Notes under the pieces: model-generated | The model's database searches: none | What the model was told of the DNA's origin: nothing | What the model saw: the letters and a program-made list of their open reading frames with translations, nothing else | In this document: positions 8,029 to 16,637 of the stretch, piece by piece | How positions within the stretch are numbered: position 1 is the first letter of the stretch | How the letters are laid out: the number at the start of each line of letters is the position of its first letter | Source: JAHFUS01 sp035689115 | GTDB lineage: Bacteria; Actinomycetota; Acidimicrobiia; Acidimicrobiales; GCA-2861595 | Reading direction: 5' to 3' | Length of the DNA: 64,000 bases | Assembly (NCBI GenBank): GCA_035689115.1 | Contig: DASSMA010000053.1 | Coordinates: 1-64,000 of the forward strand | Position numbers and translations under genes: made by a program

Positions 8029-9138
8029 GTGATCGTGGGCGTGCCGGCAGAGGTGAAGACGGGCGAGAACCGGGTGGCCATCACCCCAGACGGGGTGCGC
8101 GAGCTGGTGGCCAGCGGGCATCGGGTCCTGGTGGAGCGGGGGGCGGGAGGGGGCTCGTCGATCTTCGACGCCGACTTCTCGGCCGCCGGTGCCGACATCG
8201 TCACCGCCGACGAGGCGTGGGGTGCCGAGCTGGTGGTCAAGGTGAAGGAGCCCCAGCGGGAGGAGACGTACCATCTGCGCTCCGACCAGGTCTTGTTCAC
8301 CTACCTGCACCTGGCGCACTACCCCGAGGTGGCCAAGGCGCTGCTGGCCGCCGGCACCACCGCCCTCGCCTACGAGACGGTGCAGACGGCGGCCAACGTG
8401 CTTCCCCTGCTGGCGCCCATGAGCGAGGTGGCGGGGCGCATGGCCACCCAGATCGGCGCCCACTACCTGGAGCGCCAGAACGGCGGCCGGGGCGTGCTGC
8501 TGGGCGGCGCCCCGGGCGTGCGGCCGGCCCGGGTGGTGGTCATCGGCGCCGGCAACGTCGGCTGGAACGCGGCGTGGATCGCCCAGGGCATGGAGGCCGA
8601 GGTCTGGCTGCTCGACAGGAACCTCGACCGGCTGCGCTTCGTCGACCAGATCCACCAGGGCCGCATCCTCACCCTGGCGTCGAACCGCGGTGCGGTGGAG
8701 CGGGCGGTGGCCGAGGCCGACCTGCTGATCGGCGCCGTGCTCGTGCCCGGGGGGCGGGCGCCCATGGTGGTCACCGAGGACATGGTGCGGGCCATGAAGC
8801 CCGGCGCCGTCATCGTCGACATCGCCGTCGACCAGGGCGGGTGCGTGGAGACGACCCGGGAGACCACCCACGACGCCCCGGTGTACGAGCGCCACGGCGT
8901 GCTGCACTACGCGGTGGGCAACGTGCCGGGCGCCGTGCCCCACACGTCCACCTACGCCCTCACCAACGCCACCCTTCCCTACGTGCTTGAGGTGGCCGAT
9001 CGAGGGGTGCGGGGAGCGGTCGAGCACGACCGGGCCCTGGGCCCCGGCGTCACCACGGTGGCCGGGCAGCTCACCAACCGGGTGGTGGCCGAGGCCTTGG
9101 GGATGCCGGCCGCCGACCCGCTTGCGTGCCTGGCCTGA
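8029..9138 (+). CDS. ald: Alanine dehydrogenase
   Basis: This 369-residue protein matches the full family length. It opens with the signature VIVGVPAEVKTGENRVAITP. The substrate-site region contains YLHLAHYPE and TALAYETVQ, and the Rossmann motif VVVIGAGNVGWNAAWIA lies near residue 170. It catalyses NAD-dependent reversible deamination of L-alanine to pyruvate and ammonia in the cytoplasm. GTG 8029 is the only start that fits the family N-terminus. It follows the cupin gene by 17 bases and overlaps the XerD-like gene by 13, so co-transcription is likely although the functions look unrelated. Confidence 0.93.
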   Translation: MIVGVPAEVKTGENRVAITPDGVRELVASGHRVLVERGAGGGSSIFDADFSAAGADIVTADEAWGAELVVKVKEPQREETYHLRSDQVLFTYLHLAHYPEVAKALLAAGTTALAYETVQTAANVLPLLAPMSEVAGRMATQIGAHYLERQNGGRGVLLGGAPGVRPARVVVIGAGNVGWNAAWIAQGMEAEVWLLDRNLDRLRFVDQIHQGRILTLASNRGAVERAVAEADLLIGAVLVPGGRAPMVVTEDMVRAMKPGAVIVDIAVDQGGCVETTRETTHDAPVYERHGVLHYAVGNVPGAVPHTSTYALTNATLPYVLEVADRGVRGAVEHDRALGPGVTTVAGQLTNRVVAEALGMPAADPLACLA

Positions 9139-9983
9139 GCCCGGAGGGCGAGGCCTTCCTCGCCCACCTGGCGGGCCGGGGGCGGGCTCCGAACACGCTG
9201 GCCGCCTACCGCCGCGACCTCGTCGCCTACGAGCGGTTCCTGGCCGACCGCCGGCTCACCGTCACCGCCGCCGGGGAGCCCGACGTGGCGGCCTACGTCG
9301 GGTCGCTGGAGGCGGCCGGGCGCCGGCCGGCGTCGGTGACCCGGGCGCTGGTCGCGCTGCGGGCCCTGCACCGCTGGTGCGGCAGCGACGCGGCGGCGGG
9401 CATCGAGTCCCCGGAGCCCTCGCCCGCGGCGCAGCCGGTGCTCACCGAGGCGGAGGCGGCGGCGCTGGTCGAGTCGGCCGGCGGCCGCTCCGCCACCGCC
9501 CGCCGGGACCGGGCCCTGCTGGAGCTGCTCTACGGCACGGGTGGGCGGATCTCCGAGGTGGTCGGCCTGGCGGTGGGCGACGCCGCCGGGGGCCTGGCCC
9601 GGATCGGCGGCCGCAGCGCACGGGTGGTTCCCTACGGCGACCAGGCGGCGGTGGCCCTGGAGGCCTGGCTGGAGCCCGCCGGCCGGGTCACGCTCGCCGG
9701 GCGGGGCGAGGGTGCCCTGTTCGTGAACGCCCAGGGCGGGCAGCTGTCCCGGCAGTGGGGGTGGTCGGTGGTGCGGTCCCACGGCGAGCGCACGGGCCTG
9801 GCCGGGCGCCTCGGGCCCCACGTCCTGCGGCACTCCTTCGCCGCCCACCTGGCGGACCGGGGGGCGCCGCCGCCGGCCGTGCGCCAGCTGCTGGTGGGCC
9901 AGCCGGCCGTCTACGACATCGACACCCTGGTGCAGGGATACCGCCGATGGCACCCGAGGGGTGTCAGCGGACCGTCGCGGTAG
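9126..9983 (+). CDS. XerD-like tyrosine recombinase with a degenerate active site
   Basis: This 285-residue protein has the SAM-like N-terminal domain (residues 5-85) and a C-terminal catalytic domain with GTGGRISEVVGL (Arg I) and HVLRHSFAAHL (His-x-x-Arg). Both lysines of the usual GKGxKER hairpin are missing (GGRSARVVPYG). The LLGH box reads LVGQ, and the nucleophile segment is altered, with Tyr present only at displaced positions. XerD normally resolves chromosome dimers at dif, and actinobacterial xerD sits upstream of scpA as here, so this is the positional xerD. It may be impaired or divergent. No frameshift rescues a canonical C-terminus. Confidence 0.75.
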   Translation: MPGLSPEGEAFLAHLAGRGRAPNTLAAYRRDLVAYERFLADRRLTVTAAGEPDVAAYVGSLEAAGRRPASVTRALVALRALHRWCGSDAAAGIESPEPSPAAQPVLTEAEAAALVESAGGRSATARRDRALLELLYGTGGRISEVVGLAVGDAAGGLARIGGRSARVVPYGDQAAVALEAWLEPAGRVTLAGRGEGALFVNAQGGQLSRQWGWSVVRSHGERTGLAGRLGPHVLRHSFAAHLADRGAPPPAVRQLLVGQPAVYDIDTLVQGYRRWHPRGVSGPSR

Positions 9984-9999
9984 GAACTAGCGTGCGTCC

Positions 10000-10338
10000 G
10001 TGGCCAGCGACGCGCCTTCGGTTGATTTTCGCGCCCTCCTCGAAGAGGAGCGGGCGACCCTGATGCACCAGCTCGGCGAGCTGGGCTTCGGCGAAGGCGG
10101 CGGCCTCACCTACGACTCCACCTTCGCCGATTCCAGCCCGGTGACGGCCGAGCGGGGCGAGGCCGAGGCGCTGGCCGCCAGCCTCCGGGACACCCTGGAG
10201 GAGGTCGAGAACGCCCTGGCCAAGATCGACGCCGGCACCTACGGGGCGTGCGAGAGCTGCGGCCAGCCCATCGCCGCCGCCCGCCTCGAGGCCAAGCCCG
10301 CCGCCCGCCTCTGCATCGACTGCGCCTCCAAGCGCTGA
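10000..10338 (+). CDS. TraR/DksA-family C4 zinc-finger protein
   Basis: The 112-residue protein has a helical N-terminal coiled coil (residues 8-75: LLEEERATLMHQLGEL ... LRDTLEEVENALAKID) and a complete C4 zinc finger CESCGQPI ... LCIDC at the end, the TraR/DksA layout. Such proteins enter the RNA polymerase secondary channel or serve as RNAP-associated factors. The coiled-coil tip lacks the DxxDxA motif of DksA, so ppGpp synergy is not expected. GTG 10000 fits the family start. It follows the XerD-like gene by 16 bases and precedes a small membrane protein by 6. Confidence 0.85.
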   Translation: MASDAPSVDFRALLEEERATLMHQLGELGFGEGGGLTYDSTFADSSPVTAERGEAEALAASLRDTLEEVENALAKIDAGTYGACESCGQPIAAARLEAKPAARLCIDCASKR

Positions 10339-10344
10339 GCGGCC

Positions 10345-10596
10345 ATGGCCGACAAGCCATGGTGGCGGGATCCCCGGGGGCGGCCGCCCGATCCATACCC
10401 CTATCCACGCTGGTGGGCCATCGTCGGCGAGCTTTGGCTGGTTGGCCTGCCGCTCTTCATGGGCATTCTCATGCTCGTCAACCGGGAATGGCTGCTGGGC
10501 GCGCTCGTCCTCGCCTTCGGCGTCGGGATGGGCGTCCTGGTCGCCTGGCGCTGGGAGGTGGCCCACCCACCGGAGCCCCGCCTCCCCCCGAAGTAG
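10345..10596 (+). CDS. Small two-helix membrane protein
   Basis: An 83-residue protein with a Trp/Pro/Tyr-rich N-terminus (WWRDPRGRPPDPYPYPRWW), two adjacent TM helices (residues about 24-44 and 48-68) and a Pro-rich basic tail. I recognise no family. It starts 6 bases after the zinc-finger gene and ends one base before the convergent trpS stop, so there is no room for a separate terminator. Confidence 0.65.
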   Translation: MADKPWWRDPRGRPPDPYPYPRWWAIVGELWLVGLPLFMGILMLVNREWLLGALVLAFGVGMGVLVAWRWEVAHPPEPRLPPK

Positions 10597-10597
10597 C

Positions 10598-11581
10598 TCA
10601 GCCCGGCGCCAGCAGCCCCACCGCCGCCTTGGCCCGGGCCACGGTGGCGCCTGCCACCTCGCGCGCCTTGGCGGCGCCGGCAGCCAGTACGGCGGCGGTG
10701 GCGGCGGGGTCGGCCGCCAGCTCCTCGTAGCGCTTCTGGATGGGGCGCAGCAGTCCGATGAGGGCCTCGGCCGTGTCGGCCTTCAGCGGCCCGTACTGGG
10801 TGTAGTTGGTGGCCAGCTTCTCGGGGTCGCCGCCCGTGGAGGCGGCCAGGATGGTGAGCAGGTTCGACACGCCGGGCTTGGCCACGGGGTCGAAGCGCAC
10901 CTCCGGCTCGGTGTCGGTGACCGCCCGCTTCACCTTGCGCTCGATCACCTCGGGCGGGTCGAGCAGCAGCACCACGCCGGCGTGCGACGGCGACGACGCC
11001 GACATCTTCCTGGTGGGGTCCTGGAGGTCCTTCACCCTTGCGCCCACCTTGGGGACGGTGGCCTCGGGCACCACGAGGACGTCGCCGAAGCGGCCGTTGA
11101 AGCGGATGGCCAGGTTGCGGGTGAGCTCCACGTGCTGGCGCTGGTCCTCGCCCACCGGCACCTGGTCGATGTCGTAGAGCAGGATGTCGGCGGCCATGAG
11201 GGCCGGGTAGGTGAAGAAGCCGGCGGACAGGCTCTGCTGCTCGGACGCCTTGTCCTTGAACTGCGTCATCCGGCCCATCTCGCCGTAGGTGGCGGTGCAC
11301 TCCATCAGCCACGACAGCTCGGTGTGCTCGGGCACCTGGCTCTGCACGAACAGCGTGCAGACCTCGGGGTCGAGGCCGGCGGCCATGAAGCACATGGCGA
11401 CCTCGGTGGAGAGCCGGCGGAGGCGGTCGGGCTCGAAGGGCACGGTGAGGGCGTGCAGGTCGGCGACCATGAAGTACGACGTGGCCCGGTGCTGGTCCTC
11501 CACCCAGAACCGCAGCGCCCCCAGGTAGTTGCCGAGGGTCAGCGGTCCGGTGGGCTTGAGCCCGGAGAGCACCCGTGCCAT
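10598..11581 (-). CDS. trpS: Tryptophanyl-tRNA synthetase
   Basis: The 327-residue class I synthetase has the family's usual length. The HIGH-equivalent is GPLTLGNYLGAL (TLGN) near residue 12, and the KMSKS-equivalent is RKMSAS near residue 190. MVADLHALT and DQRQHVELTRNLA are further TrpRS landmarks. It charges tRNA-Trp in the cytoplasm. It is divergent from scpA across a 50-bp gap that must carry both promoters. Confidence 0.95.
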   Translation of the reverse strand: MARVLSGLKPTGPLTLGNYLGALRFWVEDQHRATSYFMVADLHALTVPFEPDRLRRLSTEVAMCFMAAGLDPEVCTLFVQSQVPEHTELSWLMECTATYGEMGRMTQFKDKASEQQSLSAGFFTYPALMAADILLYDIDQVPVGEDQRQHVELTRNLAIRFNGRFGDVLVVPEATVPKVGARVKDLQDPTRKMSASSPSHAGVVLLLDPPEVIERKVKRAVTDTEPEVRFDPVAKPGVSNLLTILAASTGGDPEKLATNYTQYGPLKADTAEALIGLLRPIQKRYEELAADPAATAAVLAAGAAKAREVAGATVARAKAAVGLLAPG

Positions 11582-11631
11582 CCGGGCATGGTATGCGCCG
11601 CCCCCGGGGCCGCCCCCGGTAAATTGCGCCG

Positions 11632-12537
11632 GTGCCCTACGAGGTCTCCACGCCGGTGTTCGAGGGCCCCTTCGACCTGCTCCTGCACCTCATCACCAAG
11701 CAGCAGGTCGACCTGTACGAGGTGTCGCTGAGCGCCATCGTCGACGCCTACCTCGCCCACCTGGCCACCATGGAGGCGCTCGACCTCGACGTGGCCACCG
11801 AGTTCCTCCTGATCGCCGCCACCCTGGTGGAGCTGAAGTCCCGCCGCCTCCTGCCCGACGTCTCCGACGGCGAGCTGGACGAGGAGCTGGCCCTCTGGGA
11901 GGAGCGCGACCTGCTCCTGGCCCGCCTGCTGGAGTGCAAGACGTTCAAGGACGCGGCCCGGGCCCTCGACCGGCTGGCCGCCGGCGCCGAGCTGTCCCGG
12001 CCGCGGGTGGCGGGCATGGAGGAGCGCTTCCTGTCGCTGGTGCCCGACGTGCTGGCCGGCGTCACGCCCGACCACCTGCGCACCGCCTGCCTGCGGGCGC
12101 TGGCCCCCAAGCCGCCGCCGCCGGCCGTCGACCTCAGCCACGTCAGCATGATCAGGGCCAGCGTGCGCGACACGGTCGACGAGCTGCTCACCACCCTGCC
12201 GGCCGCCGGCCCCACCACGCTGCGGCGGCTCACCGCCGGCATCGCCGAGCGGATCCTGGTGATCGTGCACTTCCTCGCCCTGCTGGAGCTGTACAAGGAC
12301 GGCCTGGTGGAGCTCGACCAGCCCACCACCTTCGGCGAGCTCCGCGTCACCTGGGTCGGCCCGGTGGCCGGTTTCGCCTCGCAACCGGAGGTTGCTCGGC
12401 GAGCTGAAGGCGCTCCGGCCGGCCGGCCGAGCCAGCCGGCCTCCGCCCGTCCTTCCTGGCCGGCAGCCGGGGTGGCCGCCGCCGGCGGCGAGAGCGGCCG
12501 CCGGCGTTCCGAACCGCCGGCGCCGGAGTTGCGATGA
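11632..12537 (+). CDS. scpA: Segregation and condensation protein A (kleisin)
   Basis: The 301-residue kleisin bridges the SMC dimer. Its N-terminal SMC-neck-binding domain begins FEGPFDLLLHLITKQQVDLYEVSLS, and the ATLVELKSRRLLP motif is diagnostic. The C-terminal winged helix runs about 165-245, followed by a low-complexity Pro/Ala/Arg tail (about 250-301) that is longer than usual. GTG 11632 fits the conserved N-terminus. The stop overlaps the scpB start (ATGA), so the two partners are translationally coupled. Confidence 0.93.
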   Translation: MPYEVSTPVFEGPFDLLLHLITKQQVDLYEVSLSAIVDAYLAHLATMEALDLDVATEFLLIAATLVELKSRRLLPDVSDGELDEELALWEERDLLLARLLECKTFKDAARALDRLAAGAELSRPRVAGMEERFLSLVPDVLAGVTPDHLRTACLRALAPKPPPPAVDLSHVSMIRASVRDTVDELLTTLPAAGPTTLRRLTAGIAERILVIVHFLALLELYKDGLVELDQPTTFGELRVTWVGPVAGFASQPEVARRAEGAPAGRPSQPASARPSWPAAGVAAAGGESGRRRSEPPAPELR

Positions 12538-13100
12538 GCCGGTCGGAGGACCTCCGGGCCGTCGAGGCCGTCCTGATGGTGGCGTCCGACCCGGTGGAGC
12601 CGGCCCTGCTGGCGCAGCTGCTGGAGATCCCGCCGGCCCGGGTGGAGGAGCTGTGCGGCGAGCTGGCGGCGTCCTACGAGGCCGAGGAGCGGGGCTTCGT
12701 CCTGGTGCGGGTGGCCGGCGGCTACCGCTTCCAGAGCGCGCCCGACCTGGCGCCCTACATCGAGCGGTTCGTGCTCAACGGGCAGTCGGCCCGCCTGTCG
12801 GCCGCCGCCCTGGAGACGCTCGCCATCGTCGCCTACAAGCAGCCGGTGTCGCGGGCCCAGCTGTCGGCCATCCGGGGCGTCAACGTCGACGGGGTCATGC
12901 GAACCCTCCAGCAGCGGGGCTACGTGGCCGAGGTGGCGCGCGACCCCGGACCCGGCCAGGCCGTCCTCTACGGCACCACCACCATGTTCCTGGAACGCCT
13001 GGGACTCGACTCCGTCGACGACCTCCCGCCCCTCGGCGACTTCGTCCCCGACAGCAGCGTGGTGGAGGCCCTGGAGCAGGGGCTGCGCCCGGAGGAATGA
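12534..13100 (+). CDS. scpB: Segregation and condensation protein B
   Basis: The 188-residue protein consists of two winged-helix domains (about 8-80 and 88-165). The block LSAAALETLAIVAYKQPVSRAQLSAIRGVN is the ScpB hallmark. It binds ScpA and regulates the SMC-kleisin complex in chromosome condensation. ATGA overlaps at both ends (scpA upstream, rluB downstream) place it in a tightly coupled operon, the standard actinobacterial order. Confidence 0.95.
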   Translation: MSRSEDLRAVEAVLMVASDPVEPALLAQLLEIPPARVEELCGELAASYEAEERGFVLVRVAGGYRFQSAPDLAPYIERFVLNGQSARLSAAALETLAIVAYKQPVSRAQLSAIRGVNVDGVMRTLQQRGYVAEVARDPGPGQAVLYGTTTMFLERLGLDSVDDLPPLGDFVPDSSVVEALEQGLRPEE

Positions 13101-13834
13101 GCGCTCCCGACGACGGGGAGCGGCTCCAGAAAGTGCTGGCCCGCAACGGTTTCGGCAGCCGCCGGGCGTGCGAGGAGCTGATCGCCGGCGGGCGGGTGCG
13201 GGTGAACGGCGAGGTCGCCGCGCTGGGCCGGCGGGTGGACACTGCCGCCGACCGGGTGGAGGTCGACGGCGTGGCCGTGGGCGTGCGCCCCGACCTGGTG
13301 CACTACCTGCTCAACAAGCCCCGGGGCGTGGTCACCACGGCGTCGGATCCCCATGGACGGCCCACAGTGGTCGGGCTGGTCCCGGCCGAGCCCCGGGTGT
13401 TCCCCGTGGGCCGGCTGGACGCCGACACCGAGGGCCTGCTGCTGCTCACCAACGACGGCGACCTGGCCCACCGCCTGGCCCACCCGTCGTTCGGCATCGA
13501 GAAGGAGTACCTGGCCCAGGTGCAGGGGCGGCCGTCGCCCGGCGCCGTCCGGCGGCTGCGGGAGGGGGTCGACCTGGAGGACGGGCGCACGGCGCCGGCC
13601 CGGGTGGCCGTGGTCCCGCCCGACGGACTGCGGCTGGTGATCCACGAGGGCCGCAACCGCCAGGTCCGGCGCATGTGCGAGGCCGTCGGCCACCCGGTGG
13701 TCCGCCTGGTGCGGACCCGCATCGGGCCGCTGGCCGACCGGGGTCTGCCGCCGGGGAAGTGGCGGGCGCTCACCGTCGACGAGGTGCGCTCGCTGGAGCG
13801 GGCGGCCGGAGGGCCCCCGCGGGCCGGCCGCTAG
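13097..13834 (+). CDS. rluB: 23S rRNA pseudouridine synthase B family
   Basis: The 245-residue enzyme has an N-terminal S4 RNA-binding domain (residues 10-65: LQKVLARNGFGSRRACEELI) and the RsuA-type catalytic domain with GRLDADTEGLLLLTNDG, whose first Asp is the catalytic residue. HEGRNRQVRRM near the C-terminus is also conserved. It converts a uridine in the 23S rRNA to pseudouridine. Its start overlaps the scpB stop (ATGA). Confidence 0.92.
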   Translation: MSAPDDGERLQKVLARNGFGSRRACEELIAGGRVRVNGEVAALGRRVDTAADRVEVDGVAVGVRPDLVHYLLNKPRGVVTTASDPHGRPTVVGLVPAEPRVFPVGRLDADTEGLLLLTNDGDLAHRLAHPSFGIEKEYLAQVQGRPSPGAVRRLREGVDLEDGRTAPARVAVVPPDGLRLVIHEGRNRQVRRMCEAVGHPVVRLVRTRIGPLADRGLPPGKWRALTVDEVRSLERAAGGPPRAGR

Positions 13835-13845
13835 AGTTCGGCCCA

Positions 13846-14214
13846 GTGCCACCCACGGTCCGAGCGCTGCGGGGCGCCACCCGGGTGGACGCCGACACGA
13901 GAGTGGAGATCACCGGCCGCGTCCAGGAGCTGGTGCTGGCCCTGTTGGAACGCAACGACGTCGACCGCGAGGACGTGGTGAGCGTCCTGTTCACCGCCAC
14001 CGGCGACATCCACTCCATGTTCCCGGCCGAGGCGGCCCGGGGCGTCGGGTTCGGCGACGTGCCGCTGCTGTGCGCCCGCGAGCTCGACATCGAGGGGGCG
14101 CCCGAGCGGTGCATCCGCGTGCTCATGCACGTCGGCACCGACAAGGAGCGCAAGGAACTCCACCACGTGTACCTGCACGGCACCGCGTCGCTTCGCGATG
14201 ACCTCCCCGAGTGA
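13846..14214 (+). CDS. aroH: Chorismate mutase, AroH type
   Basis: The 122-residue protein has the length and order of monofunctional AroH enzymes: VRALRGATRVD at the start, a helix with ELVLALLERNDV, FTATGDIHSMFPAEAAR, and the closing Arg-rich strand CIRVLMHV with H-V-Y-L-H. It rearranges chorismate to prephenate, the substrate of the TyrA encoded next. GTG 13846 is used, 11 bases after the rluB stop. The 17-base overlap with tyrA suggests coupling. Confidence 0.92.
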   Translation: MPPTVRALRGATRVDADTRVEITGRVQELVLALLERNDVDREDVVSVLFTATGDIHSMFPAEAARGVGFGDVPLLCARELDIEGAPERCIRVLMHVGTDKERKELHHVYLHGTASLRDDLPE

Positions 14215-15265
14215 GCGGGCGGTGGTCGTGGGGACGGGCCTGATCGGTGCCTCGATCGGCCTGGCCCTGCGGGCCCGGGGCTGGCACGTCTCCGGTGTCG
14301 ACCGCGACCAGGCCCGGGTGCGCGCCGCCGTCGACCACGGCGCCCTCGACGCTGCCGGCCCCGATCCGGATGCGGCCATCACCTTCGTCGCCACGCCCGT
14401 GTCGGCGGTGGCCGGCGCGGCGCGGGAGGCACTGGCGTCGGGCGCCGGCGTGGTCACCGACGTGGGGAGCGTGAAGGCGCCCATCGTGGCGGCGGTCGGG
14501 TCGTCCCGGTTCGTGGGCGGCCACCCGATGGCAGGCTCCGAGCAGGAGGGCCTGCTGGGCGCCGACGCCACCCTCTTCGAGGGGGCCACGTGGGTGCTCA
14601 CCCCCACGGAGGGCACCGACCCCGACGGCTACGCCCTCGTGCAGTCGGTGGTGTCCAGCCTGGGGGCCGACGTGGTGGCCCTTCCCCCCGACCGCCACGA
14701 CGCCCTCGTCGCCCTGGTGTCGCACGTGCCGCACCTGGTGGCCGCCACCCTCATGGGGCTGGCCGCCGAGGGGGCGGAGGAGCACGCCGCCCTGCTGCGC
14801 CTGGCCGCCGGCGGCTTTCGCGACATGACGCGCATCGCCGCCGGCCACCCGGGCATCTGGCCCGACATCTGCGCCGAGAACCGGTCCGCCATCGTGGGCG
14901 CCCTCGACGGCCTGCTCGCCGCCCTGGCCGAGATGCGGGCGGTGGTCGACCGGGCCGACCGGGCCGCCCTCCTGGCCGCCCTCGGGCGGGCCCGCGCCGC
15001 CCGCACCAACCTGCCCGCCCGGGTGCCCCGCCCCGAGGAGTGCGCCGAGGTGCGGGTTCCCGTGGCCGACCGCCCCGGCGTGCTGGCCGAGGTCACCACC
15101 CTCGCCGGCGAGCTGGCCGTCAACATCGCCGACCTGGAGATCGCCCACTCGGCCGAGGGCGACCGCGGCGTGCTGCTGCTGGTCGTTGGCACGGCCGACG
15201 CCGAGCGCCTCCGCACCGCCCTGGTGGACCGGGGCTACCGTCCGTCCCTCCACCCGCTGGCATGA
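14198..15265 (+). CDS. tyrA: Prephenate dehydrogenase with C-terminal ACT domain
   Basis: The 355-residue protein begins with the Rossmann motif VVVGTGLIGASIG. It has GGHPMAGSEQEG (prephenate binding), a catalytic His region LVSHVPHLVAA, and a C-terminal ACT domain (about 282-355: VPVADRPGVLAEVTTLAGEL) that normally gives allosteric feedback by tyrosine. It converts prephenate to 4-hydroxyphenylpyruvate with NAD. It overlaps aroH by 17 bases, and a 46-bp palindrome separates it from aroA. Confidence 0.94.
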   Translation: MTSPSERAVVVGTGLIGASIGLALRARGWHVSGVDRDQARVRAAVDHGALDAAGPDPDAAITFVATPVSAVAGAAREALASGAGVVTDVGSVKAPIVAAVGSSRFVGGHPMAGSEQEGLLGADATLFEGATWVLTPTEGTDPDGYALVQSVVSSLGADVVALPPDRHDALVALVSHVPHLVAATLMGLAAEGAEEHAALLRLAAGGFRDMTRIAAGHPGIWPDICAENRSAIVGALDGLLAALAEMRAVVDRADRAALLAALGRARAARTNLPARVPRPEECAEVRVPVADRPGVLAEVTTLAGELAVNIADLEIAHSAEGDRGVLLLVVGTADAERLRTALVDRGYRPSLHPLA

Positions 15266-15280
15266 GCGCCGCCCGCACGC

Positions 15281-15326
15281 CGAGGTCTCGGAATCGGACC
15301 CTCCAGGGTCCGATTCCGAGACCTCG
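15281..15326. repeat. Perfect 46-bp palindrome between tyrA and aroA
   Basis: Two perfect 22-nt arms (left 15281-15302, right 15305-15326) flank a CC centre. As RNA this makes a very stable hairpin, about 16 nt downstream of the tyrA stop and 3 nt before the aroA GGGAGGA ribosome site. It could be a terminator, an attenuator or a processing site; there is no U-tract. Confidence 0.8.
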
Positions 15327-15344
15327 ACGGGAGGACCGGGCCGA

Positions 15345-16637
15345 GTGAGCGTGTTCGAGGTCGCCGGCGGCCGGCCCCTGCGGGGGCGGGTCCGGGCGCC
15401 GGGCGACAAGTCGGTGTCCCACCGGGCGCTGCTGCTGGCCGCCCTGGCGGAAGGGACCTCGCACATCACCGGGCTGTCCACCGGCGACGACGTGGCCCGC
15501 ACGGCCGACGCCGTGCGCCAGATGGGCGCCGGCACCGAGTACGTGGTGGAGGGCGGCTGGGCGACGGCCACGGTCGCCGGCGGGCGCAGCCGGCTGCACG
15601 AGAACGCCGAGCCGCTCGACGTGGGCAACTCGGGGACCGGGATGCGGCTGCTGGCCGGCGTGTGCGCCTCGCTGCCGTGGAAGACCACGCTGGTGGGCGA
15701 CGAGTCGCTGGGCGGCCGGCCCATGGACCGGGTGGCCCGCCCGCTGCGCCTGATGGGTGCCGACGTCGACGGCGAGGGCGAGCGCGTGCTGCCGCCGCTG
15801 GTGGTGCGGGGCGGCGGGCTGCACGGCATCGACTACGAGCTTCCCGAGCCGAGCGCCCAGGTGAAGGGCGCCGTGCTCCTGGCCGGGCTGGGCGCCGAGG
15901 GCGACACCGTCGTGCGGGAGCGGGTCCGGACCCGGGCCCACACCGAGGAGATGCTCGAGGTGCTGGGGGCCGACGTCGAGGTGGCGGCCGACGGGCTCAC
16001 CACCCGGGTGCGCCCCGGCCCGCTGGCGCCCTTCGACCTCGACGTGCCGGGCGACCCGTCGCAGGCCGCCTTCTGGATCGTGGCCGCGTGCATCACGCCC
16101 GGCAGCGACGTGGTGGTGGAGCGCGTCTACGTGGGGCCGGCCCGCTCCGCCTTCCTCGACGTGCTGGCCCGCATGGGCGCCCGGATCGAGGTGGCGCCCT
16201 GCGGCGGCGGCTTCGCCGACGTGCGGGCCCGCTACGGACCGCTGCACGGCACCGAGGTCGGTGGGCCCGAGGTGCCCGGGCTCATCGACGAGATCCCGGT
16301 GCTGGCGGTGGCGGCGGCGGTGGCCGACGGGCCGACGACGTTCGCCGACGCCGGCGAGCTGCGGGTCAAGGAGAGCGACCGGGTGGCCACCATCACCTCG
16401 GAGCTGTCGGCGGTCACGGGCGCCGTCGAGCCGCAGGCCGACGGCCTGGTGGTCACCGGCCGGGCGGCGCCGCTGCGGGGCGGCACGGTGCGGTCGCACG
16501 GCGACCACCGCATCGCCATGGCCCTGGCCGTGGCCGGCCTGGCCGGCAGTGAGCCGGTGCGCATCGAGGGCTGGGAGGCGGTGGCCACCAGCTACCCGTC
16601 GTTCGAGCGCGACCTGGAGGCGCTGTGCGGGTCATAG
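15345..16637 (+). CDS. aroA: 3-phosphoshikimate 1-carboxyvinyltransferase (EPSP synthase)
   Basis: The 430-residue enzyme shows APGDKSVSHRALLLAAL at the N-terminus (PEP/S3P binding Lys), the GNSGTGMRLL loop (class-defining GNAGTAMR variant), KESDRV near residue 345 and the HGDHRIAMA motif at the C-terminus. It makes EPSP from shikimate-3-phosphate and PEP. GTG 15345 sits 9 nt after GGGAGGA; GTG 15351 is an alternative. The 13-base overlap with cmk is a common actinobacterial arrangement. Confidence 0.95.
   Translation: MSVFEVAGGRPLRGRVRAPGDKSVSHRALLLAALAEGTSHITGLSTGDDVARTADAVRQMGAGTEYVVEGGWATATVAGGRSRLHENAEPLDVGNSGTGMRLLAGVCASLPWKTTLVGDESLGGRPMDRVARPLRLMGADVDGEGERVLPPLVVRGGGLHGIDYELPEPSAQVKGAVLLAGLGAEGDTVVRERVRTRAHTEEMLEVLGADVEVAADGLTTRVRPGPLAPFDLDVPGDPSQAAFWIVAACITPGSDVVVERVYVGPARSAFLDVLARMGARIEVAPCGGGFADVRARYGPLHGTEVGGPEVPGLIDEIPVLAVAAAVADGPTTFADAGELRVKESDRVATITSELSAVTGAVEPQADGLVVTGRAAPLRGGTVRSHGDHRIAMALAVAGLAGSEPVRIEGWEAVATSYPSFERDLEALCGS

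Noticed and set aside
9870..9983. Frameshift explaining the odd XerD C-terminus
   Set aside because: None of the other frames gives LLGH or a Tyr motif, so it is divergence rather than a single slip.
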